NCBI GenBank assembly: GCA_051878835.1
Contig: JBJEKW010000095.1
Coordinates: 1 to 64,000 of the forward strand
Direction: 5' to 3'
DNA length: 64,000 bases
Source: Olsenella_K sp051878835
GTDB taxonomy: Bacteria; Actinomycetota; Coriobacteriia; Coriobacteriales; Atopobiaceae
Shown in pieces: positions 61,769 to 64,000 of the stretch. The stretch's first letter is position 1; each line of letters opens with the position of its first letter. A model generated the notes under the pieces. That model searched no databases and had not been told where the DNA came from. It saw only the letters and a program-made list of their open reading frames with translations. The translations under genes and the position numbers were made by a program.

Positions 61769-64000
61769 CTACATCCCCTTCCTCATGGTTTCGAAGGCCT
61801 TCTCGACAGCCTGCTCGTGGTCGAGGCCGTCATGCTCGGCCTGCTTCGTCAGCTCGAGGGCGCGCTTGTACTCGGTCGGGATGACCTTGACGAAGTAGCG
61901 CGACAGGTCGCTGAACTGGTAGAGCATCTTTATGCCACGCGGGCTCTTCGTGCGACGCACGTGCTCCTCGATGAGGCTGTGGATCAGCTGCAGCTCCTCC
62001 TCGTCGGGGCGCTCCAGCTGGACCATGTCGTGGTTGCAGCGCGAGTCCAGCGTGCGCGTCTCGTCGTAGACGTAGGCCACGCCGCCGCTCATGCCGGCTG
62101 CGAAGTTGTAGCCAACCTCGCCCAGGATCAGGGCCACGCCGCCCGTCATGTACTCGCAGCCGTGGTTGCCCACGCCCTCGCACACGATGGTGGCGCCGGA
62201 GTTGCGCACGCCGAAGCGCTGGCCGGCCAGGCCGTTGACGAAGCCCTTGCCGGCGGTGGCGCCGTAGAAGGCCACGTTGCCGATGGACATGTTCTCGTCG
62301 AACTTGTACGTGGCGCCCTTGCCGGGAGCCACCGTAAGGATGCCGCCCGACAGGCCCTTGCCGAAGTAGTCGTTGGCGTCACCGCTGATGTTCAGCGTGA
62401 TGCCTGCAGGCAGGAAGGCGCCGAAGCTCTGGCCGCCGGAACCCTCGCAGTCGATGGTGATGGAACCCTCGGGCAGGCCGTCCGGGTGCGCCTTCGTGAC
62501 CACGGAGCCCAGCATGGTGCCCACGCAGCGGTTCACGTTCGCGATGTCGGCGTGGAAATGGATGGGCGTCAGCTTGTGGCGCGCGTGCTCGGTGTAGGGC
62601 ACGAACAGCGTGGCGTCCAGCGCTTGGTCCAGGCCGTCCTCGGCTGCCATCTCGGGCAGGTAGTGCGCCACGGAGGCACCGGGCAGGCTGCGGCCGTACT
62701 CGTTGGTGACCTTCGTCAGCAGCGGCTGCAGGTCCAGGGTGTTGGCCTTCCAGTTGCCGGGGACCTCGACTTGGCGCAGGCACTCCACGTGGCCCACCAT
62801 CTCCTGGATGGAGCGGAAGCCCAGCTGTGCCATGGTCTCGCGGACCTCGCGGGCGACGTAGGTCATGAAATTGACCACGTGCTCGGGCTTGCCGGCGAAG
62901 TGCGCCCTCAGGCGGCAGTTCTGCGTGGCGATGCCCACGGGGCAGGTGTCCTGCTGGCAGTCGCGCTGCATGAGGCAGCCCATGCTGATGCAGGCCGCGG
63001 TGGCAAATCCGAACTCCTCGGCGCCCAGCAGGCAGGCCACGACGACGTCGCGACCGTCCATAAGCTTGCCGTCGGCCTCCAGCGCCACGCGGGAGCGCAG
63101 GCCGTTGCGCATCAGCGTCTGCTGCGTCTCGGCCAGGCCCAGCTCCAGAGGCAGGCCGGTGTGGTAGATGGAGTCACGCGGTGCGGCACCGGTGCCGCCG
63201 TTGGCGCCGGAGATCGTGATCTTGTTTGCGCCGCCCTTGGCAACGCCGGTGGCGATGGTGCCCACGCCCGCCTCGGAGACCAGCTTCACCGAGATGCGAG
63301 CGCCGGGATTGGCGTTCTTCAGGTCGAAGATCAGCTCGGCCAGGTCCTCGATGGAGTAGATGTCGTGGTGAGGCGGAGGCGAGATCAGGCCGACGCCAGG
63401 AGTGGAGTTGCGGATCCTGGCGACCCACGGCCACACCTTGCGGCCGGGCAGGTGTCCGCCCTCGCCGGGCTTTGCGCCCTGCGCCAGCTTGATCTGGATC
63501 TCCTTCGCGCTGACCAGGTAGCGGCTCGTGACGCCGAAACGCGCGGAGGCCACCTGCTTGATGGCGGAGTTCTTCGAGTCGCCGTTCGGCAGCGTGGTCT
63601 CGCGCGCCGGGTCCTCGCCGCCCTCGCCGGTGTTGGACTTTGCGCCCAGGCGGTTCATGGCGATGGCCAGGCACTCGTGGGCCTCCTCGGAGATGGCTCC
63701 GTAGCTCATGGCGCCGGTGGTGAAGTGACGCACGATGCTCTCGACGGGCTCGACCTCGTCCAGGGGCACCGGGCCGTTGGCGCTGGGCACCAGCTCCAGC
63801 AGGTCGCGCAGCACGATGGCGCGGCCCTTGGGGTGCAGCGCTCGGCTGTACTCCTGGAACAGCTGGTAGTCGCCCTCGCGCACGGCGCGCTGCAGCAGGT
63901 AGATGACCTGCGGGGTGATGATGTGCTCCTCGCCGCCGACGGGGCGCCACTTCGTGATGCCCGAGCTGGGCAGCTGGTCGGGGGCGGGGCTGGCCAGCAT
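61769..64000 (-). CDS. gltB: Glutamate synthase large subunit, C-terminal half (partial)
   Basis: GltB makes two glutamates from glutamine and 2-oxoglutarate. The window holds about the last 743 residues. These include the FMN synthase domain (HFTTGAMSYGAISEEAH, GAKSNTGEGGEDP, QGAKPGEGGHLPG, SPPPHHDIYSIEDLA, GANGGTGAAP), the 3Fe–4S cysteines in CISMGCLMQRDCQQDTCPVG, and the C-terminal beta-helix (GXGXG) domain (DCEGSGGQSFGAFL, GANDYFGKGLSGG-like). The amidotransferase domain lies beyond 64000; the Met at the window edge is internal. Confidence 0.95.
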   Translation of the reverse strand: MLASPAPDQLPSSGITKWRPVGGEEHIITPQVIYLLQRAVREGDYQLFQEYSRALHPKGRAIVLRDLLELVPSANGPVPLDEVEPVESIVRHFTTGAMSYGAISEEAHECLAIAMNRLGAKSNTGEGGEDPARETTLPNGDSKNSAIKQVASARFGVTSRYLVSAKEIQIKLAQGAKPGEGGHLPGRKVWPWVARIRNSTPGVGLISPPPHHDIYSIEDLAELIFDLKNANPGARISVKLVSEAGVGTIATGVAKGGANKITISGANGGTGAAPRDSIYHTGLPLELGLAETQQTLMRNGLRSRVALEADGKLMDGRDVVVACLLGAEEFGFATAACISMGCLMQRDCQQDTCPVGIATQNCRLRAHFAGKPEHVVNFMTYVAREVRETMAQLGFRSIQEMVGHVECLRQVEVPGNWKANTLDLQPLLTKVTNEYGRSLPGASVAHYLPEMAAEDGLDQALDATLFVPYTEHARHKLTPIHFHADIANVNRCVGTMLGSVVTKAHPDGLPEGSITIDCEGSGGQSFGAFLPAGITLNISGDANDYFGKGLSGGILTVAPGKGATYKFDENMSIGNVAFYGATAGKGFVNGLAGQRFGVRNSGATIVCEGVGNHGCEYMTGGVALILGEVGYNFAAGMSGGVAYVYDETRTLDSRCNHDMVQLERPDEEELQLIHSLIEEHVRRTKSPRGIKMLYQFSDLSRYFVKVIPTEYKRALELTKQAEHDGLDHEQAVEKAFETMRKGM

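Overview
The window looks like chromosomal DNA from a high-GC, low-oxygen Actinomycetota of the Coriobacteriia type (Olsenella/Atopobium-like; inference). The grounds are the WhiA–RapZ pair, type III glutamine synthetase, many GTG/TTG starts, strong Shine-Dalgarno (SD) sites, Tat-type lipoprotein signals on peptide-binding proteins, and the mix of PTS, Opp and flavoprotein genes. There are no rRNA or tRNA genes, no phage genes, no intact insertion sequence and no CRISPR array. Most genes are on the minus strand.

Layout. 1–1.1 kb: start of a lipoprotein gene, 766 bp of gene-free repeats, then secG. 1.4–9.0 kb (minus): peptide-binding lipoprotein, nanE, rapZ, whiA, then gap-pgk-tpiA. 9.1–17.3 kb (minus): murJ, a DegT-type PLP enzyme, an ATP-grasp ligase and uvrC, preceded by a secreted NlpC/P60 protein. 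17.5–27.9 kb: histidine biosynthesis (hisZG-D-C-B-H-A-F and separate hisI-hisE) with a FemX-type transferase and a truncated COG2865 gene between the blocks. 28–39 kb: ybaK-like gene, uvrA, an overlapping trio mrp plus two FAD oxidoreductases, PTS IIB and IIA without IIC, and uvrB. 39–47 kb: lytic transglycosylase, coaE and zinc-ribbon protein, then a peptide-binding lipoprotein convergent with oppBCDF. 47–52 kb: rpsA, an anchored HMA (heavy-metal-associated) protein with a CsoR-like operator, rnhA and polA. 52.2–53.5 kb: a 1.37-kb gene-free divergent region packed with hairpin repeats. 53.5–64 kb: glnA (GSIII), an HdeD-like membrane protein, mntP, a zinc-dependent PLC-like protein, a membrane protein with a long basic tail, and gltD-gltB (gltB cut by the window end).

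How the genes fit together. Nitrogen assimilation (GSIII and GOGAT) supplies glutamine for the almost complete histidine pathway; only the HolP phosphatase is missing. HisZ and HisG are fused in one polypeptide. Cell-wall genes (murJ, ATP-grasp ligase, DegT enzyme, FemX, NlpC/P60, lytic transglycosylase) suggest a lysine/ornithine-type peptidoglycan with an added cross-bridge. All three UvrABC subunits are here, in three different transcription units.

Most unusual: the hairpin-repeat arrays between polA and glnA, the HisZ–HisG fusion with an operator-like palindrome over its promoter, the murJ/DegT/ATP-grasp operon, a palindrome shared by the gap operon and the hisI/COG2865 region, a hairpin at the predicted 5' end of rpsA mRNA, and a recurring terminator style in which the U-tract reads TTCTTG.
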